Part shown: positions 21,255 through 29,185 of the stretch, in pieces | Numbering within the stretch: position 1 is the stretch's first letter | Layout: every line of letters begins with the position of its first letter | Assembly: GCA_037446255.1 (NCBI GenBank) | Contig: JBBIIY010000003.1 | Coordinates: 38,859-102,858 of the forward strand | DNA length: 64,000 bases | Source of the DNA: Lithacetigena sp037446255 [NCBI: Coprothermobacterota bacterium] | GTDB lineage: Bacteria; Coprothermobacterota; HKB111 | Reading direction: 5' to 3' | The notes under the pieces: generated by a model | The model's database searches: none | Seen by the model: the letters and a program-made list of their open reading frames with translations, nothing else | Told to the model about the DNA's origin: nothing | Program-made: the position numbers and the translations under genes

Positions 21255-21711
21255 TCTTGTTTATTATGACTTTCCCTGGGGTAAAGGAGAATTAATTTTT
21301 AACTCTAAGGACCAACTGATTAAATTATATTTTTATCTTACGGGCGCTATTCTTGAGAATAATTGCTATGTCTCCCCGAATTCTGCAAAATTCATTAAAG
21401 AACTATCTAAATATTTTTCAGGTGAAAAAATAACTTTTTCGGTTCCCATCAATCTTGAGGGTTGTACTACCTATCGTAGGAATGTATACCAGGTGTTAAC
21501 TAAATCAGTAACCTACGGCAAGACAATTTCTTATAAAGACTTAAGTCATATTACAGGTGGTTCTCCCCGGAGTATAGGGCAAGCGATGAAATATAATCCA
21601 ATAGCCATTGTCATCCCCTGCCATCGGGTTGTGGGTTCATCGGGGTTGGGTGGTTTTAGTGGGGGTTTAGAAATTAAGCAATATCTTATTAATCTTGAGA
21701 GGAGGTATTGA
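21235..21711 (+). CDS. ogt: Methylated-DNA--[protein]-cysteine S-methyltransferase
   Basis: Direct-reversal repair protein that moves the alkyl group of O6-alkylguanine onto its own cysteine. The active site IPCHRVVG is complete (Cys129), with helix-turn-helix motif GSPRSIGQAMKYNP just before it. At 158 residues it is the short Ogt type without the Ada regulatory domain. The ATG has AAGGAGG upstream, inside uvrC. Placement at the end of uvrBAC makes a four-gene repair operon covering bulky adducts and alkylation. Confidence 0.95.
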   Translation: MKNSINNLVYYDFPWGKGELIFNSKDQLIKLYFYLTGAILENNCYVSPNSAKFIKELSKYFSGEKITFSVPINLEGCTTYRRNVYQVLTKSVTYGKTISYKDLSHITGGSPRSIGQAMKYNPIAIVIPCHRVVGSSGLGGFSGGLEIKQYLINLERRY

Positions 21712-21712
21712 T

Positions 21713-22570
21713 ATGAAAATAGTGTTTGTAGCAGGTATTTCAGGAGCTGGTAAGACAACCTGCCTTAATACACTGGAAGACCTGGGTTATTATACTGCCA
21801 GCAGTATTCCGGTTTCAGTTCTTCAGAAGTTAATAGAAGTGGTTTATAAAGATGAAGGTATGAACAGGTTAGCTTTTTCTCTTAATACCAGGGCAGGCTT
21901 TGACCTGCCTCTTTTTATCAGATTACTTCATGAACTCAAGGATAACCGGTACAATTACGAAATAATTTTTGTAGATGCTTCTGATAGCGCACTTTTAGAA
22001 AGGTATGCTCTAAGCAGAAGAAGGCATCCCTTTGAAGTATCGGGAAGTTTATTGGGCGCAATTGATGAAGAAAGAGTTAATCTGGTTTCTTTAAGAGAAA
22101 TAGCTACTTTTACCATAGACACAACTTTTCTTACAGTAAAGGATTTAAAAGAGACAATTAGAGAATACTTCCTTAAAGAAGGAGAATATCCTTTTGAAGT
22201 TAGCATTATATCTTTTGGTTTCAAGTATGGTATTCCGCAGGATGCAGATATGGTTTTAGATGTTCGTTTTTTAGCTAACCCTTATTACGAAAGTGATTTA
22301 TCTAATCTAAATGGAACAGACAGCCGGGTACAAAATTATATAGAAAAAGGGAGCTCAACCGGTGAATTTCTCTCTAATACACTGAATTATTTAAAATTTT
22401 TACTTCCGAATTATCAAAAGGAAGGAAAAGCGATTTTTCATTTAGCTGTAGGTTGTTCTGGGGGTATGCATCGCGCGGTCTATATTGGAGAAAAAATTAA
22501 AGCCGAATTAAAACAATTAAATTACCCTGTAAGGCTGTATCACCGAGACATTAACAGAAAGAGTGTGTAA
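21713..22570 (+). CDS. rapZ: RNase adapter / nucleotide-binding protein RapZ (YvcJ)
   Basis: P-loop protein of about 285 residues. Walker A is GISGAGKT (8-15); the conserved C-terminal domain has VLDVRFLANPYY and VGCSGGMHRAVYIGEKI, the latter forming a phosphate/amino-sugar binding site in the E. coli protein. In enterobacteria RapZ controls GlmS synthesis through small RNAs; in Bacillota (YvcJ) the role is less clear and linked to competence. The ATG at 21713 follows GGAGG by eight bases; a longer frame begins at a TTG that overlaps this site and is unlikely. whiA follows directly, without the yvcK gene that often stands between them. Confidence 0.95.
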   Translation: MKIVFVAGISGAGKTTCLNTLEDLGYYTASSIPVSVLQKLIEVVYKDEGMNRLAFSLNTRAGFDLPLFIRLLHELKDNRYNYEIIFVDASDSALLERYALSRRRHPFEVSGSLLGAIDEERVNLVSLREIATFTIDTTFLTVKDLKETIREYFLKEGEYPFEVSIISFGFKYGIPQDADMVLDVRFLANPYYESDLSNLNGTDSRVQNYIEKGSSTGEFLSNTLNYLKFLLPNYQKEGKAIFHLAVGCSGGMHRAVYIGEKIKAELKQLNYPVRLYHRDINRKSV

Positions 22571-22574
22571 TTGA

Positions 22575-23417
22575 TTGGAAACTAAGGTCAGCATTACAGA
22601 AAAAGTAAGAGATGAACTTATATCATTTGGCTCTGAAAACCAGCCACCTGTCATTTCTGTATCTAAAAAATGGGAAATCAAAGCCTTTACTGATTTTTCT
22701 AAATCAATAAGTAAAAATGCTTTCTACTTTAATTCAAGAGAAATATTAAAAGTAAGACGCCTGATGGTTCTTTTGAAGGGAACAGACGCAAAACATTTTA
22801 GGAAGAAAAGTAATTTTGAAATAGTCATTCCAACAGATCTCTTGCCTGAAGTGGACGATAAACCTAATAAAAATGGAATGCGGGCATATCTTAGAGGGGC
22901 TTTTTTAGCTTCAGGAAATGCAAATATAGATGGCGGAAATTATCATCTGGAAATCATTGCCAAAGAACCAAAAAAACTATTAGAAAATTTTGCTCATCGC
23001 TCGGGGATCCATTTTAAAAATTATTTCAGACGAGGAAAAATTGTATATTATCTAAACTGCATTGATGATATCATCTCCTTCCTTACCTTGATTGAAGCTG
23101 TAGATACTGTTCTTTATATTTACGATACTTTATTGAGAAGAAGAGTAAGAAATCAGACCCAGGTTCTGGTCAATTATGACCTGGCGAATACCGCAAGGTC
23201 CTCCAGGGCAGCCCAAATACAATTGAAAAAAATTGAAGAGTTAAGAACTGCGCATTTATTGGAGAAAATACCTTTTTCCCTGAGGGAGATTGCTGAAGTG
23301 AGACGTAATAATCCTGATTATACACTGATGGATATCGCCCGTGCCCTGAACCTGACCAAGTCAGGAGCTAACAACCGCATGAGGAGATTGCTTAATTGGA
23401 AGTACAATCAGGATTAA
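22575..23417 (+). CDS. whiA: Sporulation/cell-division regulator WhiA
   Basis: DNA-binding protein made of a degenerate LAGLIDADG-homing-endonuclease domain and a C-terminal helix-turn-helix. Visible signatures are GMRAYLRGAFLASGNANI (homing-endonuclease fold, about 97-115), LVNYDLANTARSSRAAQIQ and the terminal TLMDIARALNLTKSGANNRM. At 280 residues it is slightly short. WhiA controls division genes in Actinobacteria and influences chromosome segregation in Bacillus; its presence does not imply sporulation. The TTG start lies 4 bases after rapZ. The 3' end overlaps rpoN. Confidence 0.94.
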   Translation: METKVSITEKVRDELISFGSENQPPVISVSKKWEIKAFTDFSKSISKNAFYFNSREILKVRRLMVLLKGTDAKHFRKKSNFEIVIPTDLLPEVDDKPNKNGMRAYLRGAFLASGNANIDGGNYHLEIIAKEPKKLLENFAHRSGIHFKNYFRRGKIVYYLNCIDDIISFLTLIEAVDTVLYIYDTLLRRRVRNQTQVLVNYDLANTARSSRAAQIQLKKIEELRTAHLLEKIPFSLREIAEVRRNNPDYTLMDIARALNLTKSGANNRMRRLLNWKYNQD

Positions 23418-24658
23418 CCAACGAGCAGCAACCGAGATTAAAACTAACAAACGAAATAATAGCATCCCTGGAGATTCTATCTTTACCTATTGGCGAGATA
23501 CTGATAATTTTAGAAAAAGAGTGTCAGGAAAATCCCTTTTTAGAGATAAATGAAAGTAATCTTATTAACAGTAATATTGGCTTAGAAAGTAATACCAACG
23601 ATAACTGGAGTGATACAGAGTATAAATCTTTTGACTGGATACCTGCTCAAAAGGAATCATTTATGGGTTTTATTGACCAGCAGGCAAAAGTAATGTTTTC
23701 TGGAATTAGCTATCAAGTTTCTCAGGAAATCATAAATAATCTGTCACCCCTTGGGTTTTTAGAGTCTTCTCCCGAAGAAATTGCCATTAATAATAATATT
23801 AATGTTGAGGTAGTAAATAGTGTAAGAAAAGAATTCATGTCGCTTGAAGGCCTGGGGATTGGTGCGCAGAATTACCAGGAATATATTACTTTCTTGCTTT
23901 CTTCATTACGAGAAGGGGACATTATAAAGGAAGATGTAGAAAACTTTGTAATGTTGGCTATTTCAGACCCCGGGCGAGCTAAAATTGAATATGAACACTT
24001 TCACAATATGATTAAAAGTATACCTCCCTATCCTTCATATAGTTTTGAAGATATTTACGAGAAGAGAAGTCTGGTTGATGCAGTTTTAGTTTTTCAGGAA
24101 GATAGATTTGAAGTTGAATTATTCAACGAGCCCGAAATATCCTTCTTAAACAAGGAATATATCCATTTAATCAAATCATCTGACAATGAAGCCAGGAATT
24201 TCTTGAATGATAAGTATCAAAGAGCAAAAATCTTAATCAGGGCTATTTATAAAAGAAAGGAAACTTTAAAGGAAGTAATTCACTTTATAAGCAATCAACA
24301 AAAGTTGTTCCTTACGAGAAAAAGTAATTTTCCTGTCACTCTGACTGAGCAGCAGATTGGAAAAGGATTAAAGATACACCAAACAACGGTTTCCCGAGCC
24401 ATTAAAAATAAGATTATTAAAACCCCCAGAGGGTTTGTATCGCTAAAATCACTGCTTACTGCAGGCAGTATGAAGGGTGACAAAACAAGAAATCAAATAT
24501 TGCATGAAGTAAGCGAGCTTTTCAGGTCGTTTCCGGAAATGAACGATAAAGAAATCTCCCATTATCTAAAAGAGAAAAAAGGTATAGAAATAGCCAGAAG
24601 AACCATATCCAAATATCGCCAGCTATCAGGAACCAAAAAGAGGAAAAGCAAAAGTTGA
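23396..24658 (+). CDS. rpoN: RNA polymerase sigma-54 factor
   Basis: Alternative sigma factor reading -24/-12 promoters with activator ATPases. Region I is a Gln/Leu-rich helix (PRLKLTNEIIASLEILSLPI), followed by the core-binding domain and a helix-turn-helix around LTEQQIGKGLKIHQTTVSRAI. The RpoN box ARRTISKYRQ is intact near residue 400. The TTG start overlaps whiA by 22 bases and is supported by GAGGAG nine bases upstream. No bacterial enhancer-binding protein is encoded in the window, and I found no convincing -24/-12 promoter by eye. Confidence 0.95.
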   Translation: MEVQSGLTNEQQPRLKLTNEIIASLEILSLPIGEILIILEKECQENPFLEINESNLINSNIGLESNTNDNWSDTEYKSFDWIPAQKESFMGFIDQQAKVMFSGISYQVSQEIINNLSPLGFLESSPEEIAINNNINVEVVNSVRKEFMSLEGLGIGAQNYQEYITFLLSSLREGDIIKEDVENFVMLAISDPGRAKIEYEHFHNMIKSIPPYPSYSFEDIYEKRSLVDAVLVFQEDRFEVELFNEPEISFLNKEYIHLIKSSDNEARNFLNDKYQRAKILIRAIYKRKETLKEVIHFISNQQKLFLTRKSNFPVTLTEQQIGKGLKIHQTTVSRAIKNKIIKTPRGFVSLKSLLTAGSMKGDKTRNQILHEVSELFRSFPEMNDKEISHYLKEKKGIEIARRTISKYRQLSGTKKRKSKS

Positions 24659-24703
24659 TGATTAGCAAATCGGAGATACATTTTTTGCTCATATCGGGTT
24701 AAG

Positions 24704-26131
24704 ATGAACAAAAAACTGGTTATTTTATTACTATATTTAGGAAATTCACTTATTTTTTTGCTTAAGCAACCGCTAACTGGCGATGGTCTATTTACTGCTT
24801 CTTTGATAAGACTGCCACTTAAAGAAATGTGGGCCTATATAATAGGGGATTTTCATCCTCCTTTGTATTATTTTTCACTGGCTCTTTTTGCCCGGTTATT
24901 TGGATTTAATGATTTAGTTTTACGCCTGTTCTCAATAATTTTTGGTCTCGGTTCTATAATCATTTTTTATATACTTGTGAAAGAAGCATTTGATGAAAAC
25001 ATAGCTTTTTTTAGCTCACTGGTATTGGTATTTTTACCCAATTTTATTTTTTCTTCTCGTGAACCGAGAATGTATCCTATATTTTTATTTCTGGTTATCT
25101 TATCTTTCTTTTTTTTCAACCGTCTATTAAAAGAAAAATCTGTATTGCCTGTATTGGGATTAACTTTATCTCTATCTTTACTCCTTTATACTCACAACTG
25201 GGGTTTAATAATATTTTTTTATCTCCTGGTCTTTTCAATTATATCGGGTAATTTTAAAAAATTCCTTATTCCTTTTATCATTTCTTTGATAGGTTACCTT
25301 CCTTGGTTGCCAGTATTTTTAAATCAACTTATTCTCAAATCTGCTCTGGGAAGGAGTTGGGGTTTACCTATTTACAACTTCTGGCCTCGTTTATGGGGAG
25401 CTTTTTTATGGAATTACAACCTTTTAGAGCTCCCTTCTATTTTCTGGTTGGTTGCCTCTTTATCCGCTTTCTTTTCTATTTTATTTTTACTCCTACATTG
25501 TTTTAAAAAGAAAAACCTTTTATACCTTAACTTGTTCTTGCCCACCAATACCCTGTTTTTTTATTTATTAACTTTCAGAGAACCTTTCTTAACTTTTTCT
25601 CATTTATCCTACCTGGTCCCTTTTTATGCTCTGGGATTAGGAAAAGGGTTAAGCTCCTTTAAAAATAAAAACCTGGCTTATCTGATACTTATTTCTTTCA
25701 CCGGAATGCTTTTCTTTTTTAATTTATTTCACCATTACCTATCACCAATTTCAGGAGCAAAAAGTGCTCAGTTATTTATCAAAGACCTAAACCAACCAGG
25801 CGTTTTGGTTTCTCTTACTCCTTACGAAGCCTTGAGAATGTCCTGGTATTTAGATATTTCTCCCCATCAATTCATCACTCTTTCCCAGGATGAATTATCT
25901 CTTTTTGTAATGAAAGATAAACTTGCTGACCAGGCAGTGAACACTCTGAAAGAATTGAAAGAAAAACATCGAGGGTGGGTTTTTTATACTGGTATAGATA
26001 TTTATAGAAAAGACAGAGCTTCTATATATGATCCCCAAATTAGAATTAAGAACTGGTTGGAAAAAAATTCGGTGATGAAAATTCCTTTTGGGGCGGATAC
26101 TCCTTATCCTGTATATCTGTATAAATTTTAG
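24704..26131 (+). CDS. Membrane glycosyltransferase, GT39/ArnT-like
   Basis: Integral membrane protein of 475 residues with about ten to twelve hydrophobic segments. The pattern DFHPPLYYFSLALFARLFG after the first TM helix and SSREPRMYP after the fourth are hallmarks of GT-C-fold (GT39/83-like) transferases that use polyprenyl-phosphate sugars on the outer membrane face. Substrate and acceptor cannot be deduced. A weak CGGGTTAAG precedes the ATG. It converges on lipA with a 9-base gap. Confidence 0.82.
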   Translation: MNKKLVILLLYLGNSLIFLLKQPLTGDGLFTASLIRLPLKEMWAYIIGDFHPPLYYFSLALFARLFGFNDLVLRLFSIIFGLGSIIIFYILVKEAFDENIAFFSSLVLVFLPNFIFSSREPRMYPIFLFLVILSFFFFNRLLKEKSVLPVLGLTLSLSLLLYTHNWGLIIFFYLLVFSIISGNFKKFLIPFIISLIGYLPWLPVFLNQLILKSALGRSWGLPIYNFWPRLWGAFLWNYNLLELPSIFWLVASLSAFFSILFLLLHCFKKKNLLYLNLFLPTNTLFFYLLTFREPFLTFSHLSYLVPFYALGLGKGLSSFKNKNLAYLILISFTGMLFFFNLFHHYLSPISGAKSAQLFIKDLNQPGVLVSLTPYEALRMSWYLDISPHQFITLSQDELSLFVMKDKLADQAVNTLKELKEKHRGWVFYTGIDIYRKDRASIYDPQIRIKNWLEKNSVMKIPFGADTPYPVYLYKF

Positions 26132-26140
26132 AGAATACTG

Positions 26141-27031
26141 TTATTTACCAGATAAATAAGAACTGCGAACCAGAGGTCCGGAAATTACTCTGGTAAACCC
26201 AATAGAATAGGCAAAATCCCTAAATTCTGTAAATTCATCGGGGGTGTAAAACTTTTTTACTTCGTAGTGGTTTTTTGAAGGTTTCAGATACTGTCCAATA
26301 GTGATAATTTCAGTTTCAGTTTCCCGAACATCCCTGATAGTATCTAATATTTCATCCTTACTTTCGCCTAAACCTACCATTAATCCACTTTTTACCAGTA
26401 GGGTACTTGATAAATTTTTTAAACCTCTTAAAACATTTAGTGATTTATCATAAGAACAATTATGATGTCTGATAACTGGGGTCAATCTGCGAACAGTTTC
26501 TATATTATGAGCTATTACTTCAGGCCCTTCCTGGATAACTGTTTTTAAGGAATTCTCCTGATTATTGAAATCGGGTATTAGAAGTTCTACCTGTACCGAA
26601 GAGTTCAGGTTTTTAATACACCTTAAAGTTCTGGCAAAATGTGAAGCTCCACCGTCAATTAAATCGTCGCGGGTAGTAGAAGTAATTACTATATATTTCA
26701 TATCCAACTCTTTAACTGCTTGAGCAATTCGTTCCGGTTCTAATTTATCTATATTACCTTGAGGATTTCCAAAACTCACCTTACAGAAAAGGCAGTTCCT
26801 GGTGCATTTATCTCCCAAAATGAGAAAGGTAGCGTGTTTATTAGCCCAACACTCTCCTTTATTGGGACAGAGAGCATCCTCGCAAATAGTGCGTAAATGG
26901 TATTTTTTCAGAGTTTTCTTGATTTCAGGATATTCATTTCCACCACTTAATTTACTGATAATCCAGGCAGGTTTTCCAGGAATAAGTTTAGATACAGTGT
27001 TTTTCTTTTCCATAGTAATTTTTTTGTTCAT
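26141..27031 (-). CDS. lipA: Lipoyl synthase
   Basis: Radical SAM enzyme inserting two sulfurs into octanoyl groups to make lipoate on 2-oxoacid dehydrogenases or the glycine cleavage H protein. Both clusters are complete: auxiliary CEDALCPNKGEC and radical SAM CTRNCLFC, plus the terminal RSSY motif (VRSSYLSGK) that ligates the auxiliary cluster. Length 296 is normal. An internal ATG at residue 7 is an alternative start; neither has a clear ribosome binding site. No lipB, lplA or lipoylated-protein gene is nearby. It is one of only two genes on the - strand. Confidence 0.96.
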   Translation of the reverse strand: MNKKITMEKKNTVSKLIPGKPAWIISKLSGGNEYPEIKKTLKKYHLRTICEDALCPNKGECWANKHATFLILGDKCTRNCLFCKVSFGNPQGNIDKLEPERIAQAVKELDMKYIVITSTTRDDLIDGGASHFARTLRCIKNLNSSVQVELLIPDFNNQENSLKTVIQEGPEVIAHNIETVRRLTPVIRHHNCSYDKSLNVLRGLKNLSSTLLVKSGLMVGLGESKDEILDTIRDVRETETEIITIGQYLKPSKNHYEVKKFYTPDEFTEFRDFAYSIGFTRVISGPLVRSSYLSGK

Positions 27032-27089
27032 TTTTAAATATACTACCTAATTTTAATATATTAGATTAAAAATAATTTAAAATAAAGAC

Positions 27090-27923
27090 ATGGAAAAGGT
27101 ATTAAAATTGTCTGGTTATATTATAGATGTAGATGGAGTGTTAGTCAGAGGTAAAGTACCTTTACCAGGAGCAGTTGAATTTATCAAATATTTAAACATG
27201 AATAAACTTAAGTATACAATACTAACTAATAATTCAACTTACACCCCTCTTTCTCTATCCCGATTTTTTAATAGTAAGGGAATGGAAATTAACCAAAATA
27301 GCATTTTTACATCAGCTATGGGAGTAGGCATTTATTTAATTAGAAACCTGAAGCCTCATGGAAAAGCCTTTGTTGTAGGTTCTCTGGCTTTAAAGAGAAC
27401 TATTAGAAAATATGGCTGGTCAATAACCGAAGTGGACAAGGCGGAAGCAGTAGTTGTAGGTTTAGATAGGGGATTTAATTATAATAAACTTAAAATTGCC
27501 CAGAAATATATCTTAGAAGGAGCGGTTTTAATTGGAGCAAACCCGGATACTTCTTTTCCAGCTGAAGATGGAAGGATAGAACCAGGAGGAGGTTCAATTT
27601 TGAAAGCAGTTGAAGCTGCCTCGGGAAAGAAAGCTGTCATAATTGGTAAACCCGATGGCCCTCTAGTAGAAATGGTTTTGAATAATCTGGGCACCCCTCC
27701 AAAAGAAACCGCTTTTATTGGTGACCGTCTGGATATAGATGTACTTTCAGCGAAAAAATATAATCTTTACTCTATTCTGGTTTTAACCGGGGTTTCCGGT
27801 CAGATGAAAGATACCGTTATTAAAGATATGAATCCTGATCTGGTGGTTACAGATTTATACGAACTAATTGATTTGCTTGAAAAAAATAACCAAAAACTCA
27901 AATATTACCAGGGTGGAAAATGA
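27090..27923 (+). CDS. HAD-superfamily (subfamily IIA) phosphatase, NagD/PGP-like
   Basis: Predicted sugar- or nucleotide-phosphate phosphatase, 277 residues. Motif I is IDVDGVLVRG, motif II TNNS, motif III Lys is in IIGKPDGP and motif IV is FIGDRLDIDV; a C2 cap lies between motifs II and III (about 60-180). Family members (NagD, AraL, PGP) are broad phosphatases that often clear damaged metabolites. The intergenic strip to lipA is short, AT-rich and divergent. Its stop overlaps the ZIP gene by 4 bases (ATGA). Confidence 0.88.
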   Translation: MEKVLKLSGYIIDVDGVLVRGKVPLPGAVEFIKYLNMNKLKYTILTNNSTYTPLSLSRFFNSKGMEINQNSIFTSAMGVGIYLIRNLKPHGKAFVVGSLALKRTIRKYGWSITEVDKAEAVVVGLDRGFNYNKLKIAQKYILEGAVLIGANPDTSFPAEDGRIEPGGGSILKAVEAASGKKAVIIGKPDGPLVEMVLNNLGTPPKETAFIGDRLDIDVLSAKKYNLYSILVLTGVSGQMKDTVIKDMNPDLVVTDLYELIDLLEKNNQKLKYYQGGK

Positions 27924-28657
27924 TTTTACTTTGGTCTATTGTAGCCACATTGTTATGTAGTTTGATTTCTTTACTGGGTATTATCCTTTTTGGATTAAAA
28001 GGACATAATTTAAAAAAAGTTATGTTGCTATTAGTTGCTTTCTCTTCAGGAACTATGCTTGGAACATCCTTTTTACACCTTATTCCTGAATCACTGGAAC
28101 TAATAGGTGAAAATACCTTTTTATTTATTCTTCTGGGAATATGTATTTTTTTCATAGTGGAAAAATTTTTAAATTGGCGCCATTGCCATGACCTTGAGTG
28201 TGATGTTCACTCTTTTGCCTATATGAACTTAGTAGGGGATAGCTTGCATAATTTTCTTGATGGCATAATTATTGCATCGTCTTTTTTGGTAAGTATACCC
28301 TTAGGAATAGCCACTACCATAGCCGTTATCTATCACGAGATACCACAGGAGATTGGTGATTTTGGGGTCCTGTTACACGGAGGATTTAGCAAAAAACAAG
28401 CTTTAACTTTAAACCTATTATCAGGATTGATTTCTATAATTGGAGTACTGGTAGCTTTTTACATTTATTCGTTGATAAATCCATTGGTTAATTACTTTCT
28501 TCCAATTGCTGCAGGTGGTTTTATCTATATTGCTGGTTCAGATCTGATTCCCCAGCTTCACAAAAAAAATAATATAGAAGATTCAATTACCCAGCTTTTG
28601 TTAATGATATCAGGGTTAGTATTAATGTGGTTTTTCAAATCTTTAGTTATTCATTGA
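27920..28657 (+). CDS. ZIP-family divalent metal transporter
   Basis: Membrane transporter of 245 residues with about eight TM helices, expected to import zinc or a related divalent metal. The two metal-binding helices carry DSLHNFLDGIIIASSFL and YHEIPQEIGDFGVLLHGG, with the paired His, Asn, Asp and Glu of ZIP proteins. A short acidic/His-containing loop (WRHCHDLECDVHS) precedes the first. It is coupled to the HAD phosphatase; no metal-responsive regulator is seen. Confidence 0.9.
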   Translation: MILLWSIVATLLCSLISLLGIILFGLKGHNLKKVMLLLVAFSSGTMLGTSFLHLIPESLELIGENTFLFILLGICIFFIVEKFLNWRHCHDLECDVHSFAYMNLVGDSLHNFLDGIIIASSFLVSIPLGIATTIAVIYHEIPQEIGDFGVLLHGGFSKKQALTLNLLSGLISIIGVLVAFYIYSLINPLVNYFLPIAAGGFIYIAGSDLIPQLHKKNNIEDSITQLLLMISGLVLMWFFKSLVIH

Positions 28658-28695
28658 TATTTTTAAATGAACTTTCTTAAAGTGTTGCTTAATTA

Positions 28696-28704
28696 TGATA
28701 TAAT
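28696..28704 (+). promoter_or_regulatory. Extended -10 promoter for the tRNA cluster
   Basis: TGATATAAT, with TATAAT at 28699-28704, lies 15 bases upstream of tRNA-Asn. It is identical to the rpsA extended -10. The best -35-like sequence at the right distance (around 28676-28681) is weak. Confidence 0.6.
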
Positions 28705-28719
28705 AAATCCTGACAATAT

Positions 28720-28794
28720 TGCTCGGTAGCTCAATGGTAGAGCAGGCGGCTGTTAACCGTCTGGTTGCAGGTTCAAGTCCTGCCCGAGCAGCCA
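28720..28794 (+). tRNA. tRNA-Asn (GTT)
   Basis: Full cloverleaf: acceptor TGCTCGG/CCGAGCA, D arm GCTC...GAGC, anticodon loop CTGTTAA with GTT at 28752-28754, T arm GCAGG-TTCAAGT-CCTGC, discriminator G and encoded CCA. First of three clustered tRNAs. Confidence 0.97.
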
Positions 28795-28809
28795 GGTTTA
28801 GCTAATAGT

Positions 28810-28882
28810 GGGCCCATAGCTCAACTGGCAGAGCCACCGGCTCATAACCGGAAGGTTCCTGGTTCGACCCCAGGTGGGCCCA
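28810..28882 (+). tRNA. tRNA with CAT anticodon (Met elongator or Ile2)
   Basis: Acceptor GGGCCCA/TGGGCCC, D arm GCTC...GAGC, anticodon loop CTCATAA (CAT at 28843-28845), T arm CCTGG-TTCGACC-CCAGG, discriminator A. The next bases are CCT, so CCA is not encoded, unlike both neighbours. The first anticodon-stem pair (27-43) is an A-A mismatch. It is not an initiator type, since the acceptor closes with a G-C pair and the anticodon stem lacks three G-C pairs next to the loop. Met versus lysidine-modified Ile2 cannot be settled by eye. Confidence 0.93.
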
Positions 28883-28898
28883 CCTTATATTGCTTAGT

Positions 28899-28974
28899 GC
28901 CCCCATCGTCTAGAGGCCTAGGACACGGCCCTTTCAAGGCCGCGGCAGGGGTTCGAATCCCCTTGGGGGTACCA
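28899..28974 (+). tRNA. tRNA-Glu (TTC)
   Basis: Acceptor GCCCCCA/TGGGGGT (terminal G-U pair), anticodon stem CGGCC/GGCCG with loop CTTTCAA (TTC at 28933-28935), T arm AGGGG-TTCGAAT-CCCCT, discriminator A and encoded CCA. Last of the tRNA cluster. Confidence 0.97.
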
Positions 28975-29040
28975 TATATTTATCTAAAAATCTTTTTCTT
29001 TGGTGAACTCACTCTTTATTTTATTCTGGAATAATTGTAA

Positions 29041-29130
29041 CTATTCAACCTGCTTGCAGGGTGAATAGGCTGAGATACCAGGATAACACTCACGGAATAA
29101 TTAGAAAGGTTAACTAGTTACTGAGTCATT
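29041..29130 (+). other. Structured intergenic element, partly TPP-aptamer-like
   Basis: Part of the 211-base gap 28975-29185. At 29041-29068 a 12-position stem (CTATTCAACCTG / CAGGGTGAATAG, 11 of 12 paired) closes a CTTG tetraloop with no U-run after it, so it is not a standard terminator. It is followed by GGCTGAGATACC and GGATAACACTCACGGAA, which recall the GGCUGAGA and GGAUAA...CG..GGAA strings of the TPP aptamer but lack its ACCUGAUC segment and P3 stem. A perfect palindrome TAACTAGTTA lies at 29111-29120. Function unknown. Confidence 0.4.
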
Positions 29131-29139
29131 AAGAATTTC

Positions 29140-29148
29140 TGATATAAT
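29140..29148 (+). promoter_or_regulatory. Extended -10 promoter for the U32-like/panB operon
   Basis: TGATATAAT with TATAAT at 29143-29148, 38 bases upstream of the ATG at 29186. No strong -35. Third exact copy of this nonamer in the window. If active, it makes a leader too short to contain the structured element at 29041-29130. Confidence 0.55.
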
Positions 29149-29185
29149 TTTTTTGGAGAAGAAATATCCTTAAGGAGGATTTTAT

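Noticed and set aside
23396-24658. Sigma-54 (-24/-12) promoters within the window
   Set aside because: A visual search for TGGCAC-N5-TTGC found no convincing intergenic match; a profile scan would be needed to exclude weak sites.
28765-29034. 89-residue + strand open frame over the tRNA cluster
   Set aside because: It reads through three tRNA genes; no independent coding evidence.
29041-29068. Hairpin as a Rho-independent terminator of the tRNA cluster
   Set aside because: The stem is strong but followed by GCTGAGATACC without a U-run.
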